A DNA stretch of 14,796 nucleotides. Origin: Saprospiraceae bacterium (lineage in GTDB: Bacteria > Bacteroidota > Bacteroidia > Chitinophagales > Saprospiraceae). Below are positions 14,361 through 14,796 of this stretch, in pieces. The stretch covers positions 1 through 14,796 of the forward strand of contig SCUG01000013.1 in assembly GCA_004297645.1 (NCBI GenBank), in the 5' to 3' direction. Numbering within the stretch: position 1 is the first letter of the stretch; each line of letters opens with the position of its first letter. The position numbers and the translations under genes were made by a program. The notes beneath the pieces were generated by a model, which was given only the letters and a program-made list of their open reading frames with translations, was not told where the DNA came from and searched no databases.

Positions 14361-14493
14361 CGCATAACAAGGGGTTTGCGATAGCGGGGGTTCCGTGCTT
14401 CGCAGACACATTTGTGGTTAATCAAAGTTTGGTTCTCCGCATCAGCATTAGTGGTGAAAATCGCCACCTTCGCCAAGCCCGAAACCGTTATGT
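14361..14493. repeat. attC-like imperfect palindrome
   Basis: CGCATAAC (14361-14368) and GTTATGTG (14486-14493) are complementary except for one G-T pair and enclose about 117 bp of imperfectly paired sequence (GGGGTTTGCG on the left against CGCCAAGCCC on the right). Outer ends of the R-YYYAAC ... GTTRRR-Y style, with a long irregular stem, resemble integron attC sites, but the boxes do not match the consensus exactly. The right half resembles 11218-11233 on the opposite strand (GCACACAACGGTTCGG). It sits between the AraC-SnoaL unit and the DoxX gene. Confidence 0.35.
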
Positions 14494-14520
14494 GCCATTT
14501 GAAAATAGACAACCTTGACA

Positions 14521-14640
14521 ATGTTTAAACTACTTTTCGGACAACAGGCACTTTGGACAAGCGCGACTTTTTTTCTAAGGGTTTGGGTGGGAGTAATTTT
14601 CGTTCGCTACGGTCTATCGTTGGGTGTAGTTCCGCTATGA
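14521..14640 (+). pseudogene. DoxX-family gene truncated by an insertion sequence
   Basis: The ATG at 14521 opens MFKLLFGQQALWTSATFFLR and VWVGVIFVRYGLSL, the characteristic N-terminus and first membrane segment of DoxX-family inner-membrane proteins. The frame then runs GVVPL and stops at 14638-14640. DoxX proteins are about 130-150 residues with four membrane segments, so only the first quarter is here. Similarity breaks near 14621, where a GGGTGTAG sequence starts and a transposase tail follows on the other strand. The rest of the gene may lie beyond the insertion, outside the window. Confidence 0.75.
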
Positions 14641-14796
14641 TGTACAAATAAAGCCATATCTGTCGATTTTATTCCAAAACTGGCTCCACCTGTCGGCCGA
14701 ATAACTCAGGGAACGGGCCATCAATATTTTATCCATCGCATCACTGTACCATCGCATTCCTGAATTGCACAGTCGTTGATTGACCAGTGTTTTACA
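14635..14796 (-). CDS. Transposase C-terminus, insertion sequence running off the window (partial)
   Basis: On the - strand the frame is open from the window edge to a TAG at 14635 and gives 53 residues: VNQRLCNSGMRWYSDAMDKI, then LMARSLSYSADRWSQFWNKI and a short tail. The QRL-x-x-GMRW ... ILxxRxL ... RWxxFW pattern matches the end of ISKra4-like transposases. The putative IS end is the GGGTGTAGTTCCG next to 14622, 13 bp past the stop, which is a normal distance for an IS terminal repeat. The family assignment is tentative because only the tail is visible. It interrupts the DoxX-family gene. Confidence 0.6.
   Translation of the reverse strand, partial: CKTLVNQRLCNSGMRWYSDAMDKILMARSLSYSADRWSQFWNKIDRYGFICTS

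Noticed and set aside
14303..14521. 72-codon - strand frame between the SnoaL-like and DoxX genes
   Set aside because: It covers a terminator and an imperfect palindrome and has no protein-family features.

Overview
The window looks like chromosome from a member of the Bacteroidota. Four adjacent secreted proteins end in the type IX secretion (T9SS) C-terminal sorting domain. Bacteroidota-type promoters (TAnnTTTG at -7) fit several genes, Shine-Dalgarno sequences are scarce, and the recombinase has the N-terminal domain typical of this phylum. The domain style of the secreted proteins suggests Saprospiria, but that finer placement is inference.

Region 1 (1-6548, + strand) is a cluster of cell-surface or secreted proteins. 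A 5'-truncated beta-helix protein ends at a strong intrinsic terminator. Next is a two-gene unit: a beta-propeller/PKD protein, then, 4 bp later, a small protein resembling the detached C-terminal module of the first gene. After a second hairpin comes a paralog of the beta-propeller/PKD protein. The two propeller genes share a 300-bp PKD segment that is about 96% identical, although their 5' halves have diverged, which points to module exchange or gene conversion.

Region 2 (6584-9408) holds aroB (shikimate pathway) on the - strand. Upstream of it is a 340-bp array of seven 50-bp units, each able to fold into a hairpin, then a cluster of palindromes. A recognisable promoter follows, with a long coiled-coil protein of unknown function on the + strand.

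Region 3 (about 9690-14796) is an accessory, mosaic region, mostly AT-richer than the rest. It contains a PIN-domain toxin with a small overlapping partner ORF that was translated by hand, and a HigB/HigA-type pair whose toxin is broken by an in-frame TGA. Next are a scrap of a tyrosine recombinase gene abutting a 234-bp element with 65-bp inverted repeats, and a nearly complete tyrosine recombinase with an N-terminal frameshift and an early stop. Just past the recombinase are 12-bp direct and inverted repeats that could be its recombination site. An AraC-family regulator and a SnoaL-like protein follow, then an attC-like imperfect palindrome. Last is the first 33 codons or so of a DoxX-family gene, cut by an insertion sequence whose transposase C-terminus runs off the window.

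No fully new system can be proven from sequence alone. The most unusual items are the hairpin array, the candidate recombination site beside the decaying recombinase, and the chain of ORF-breaking lesions in region 3.
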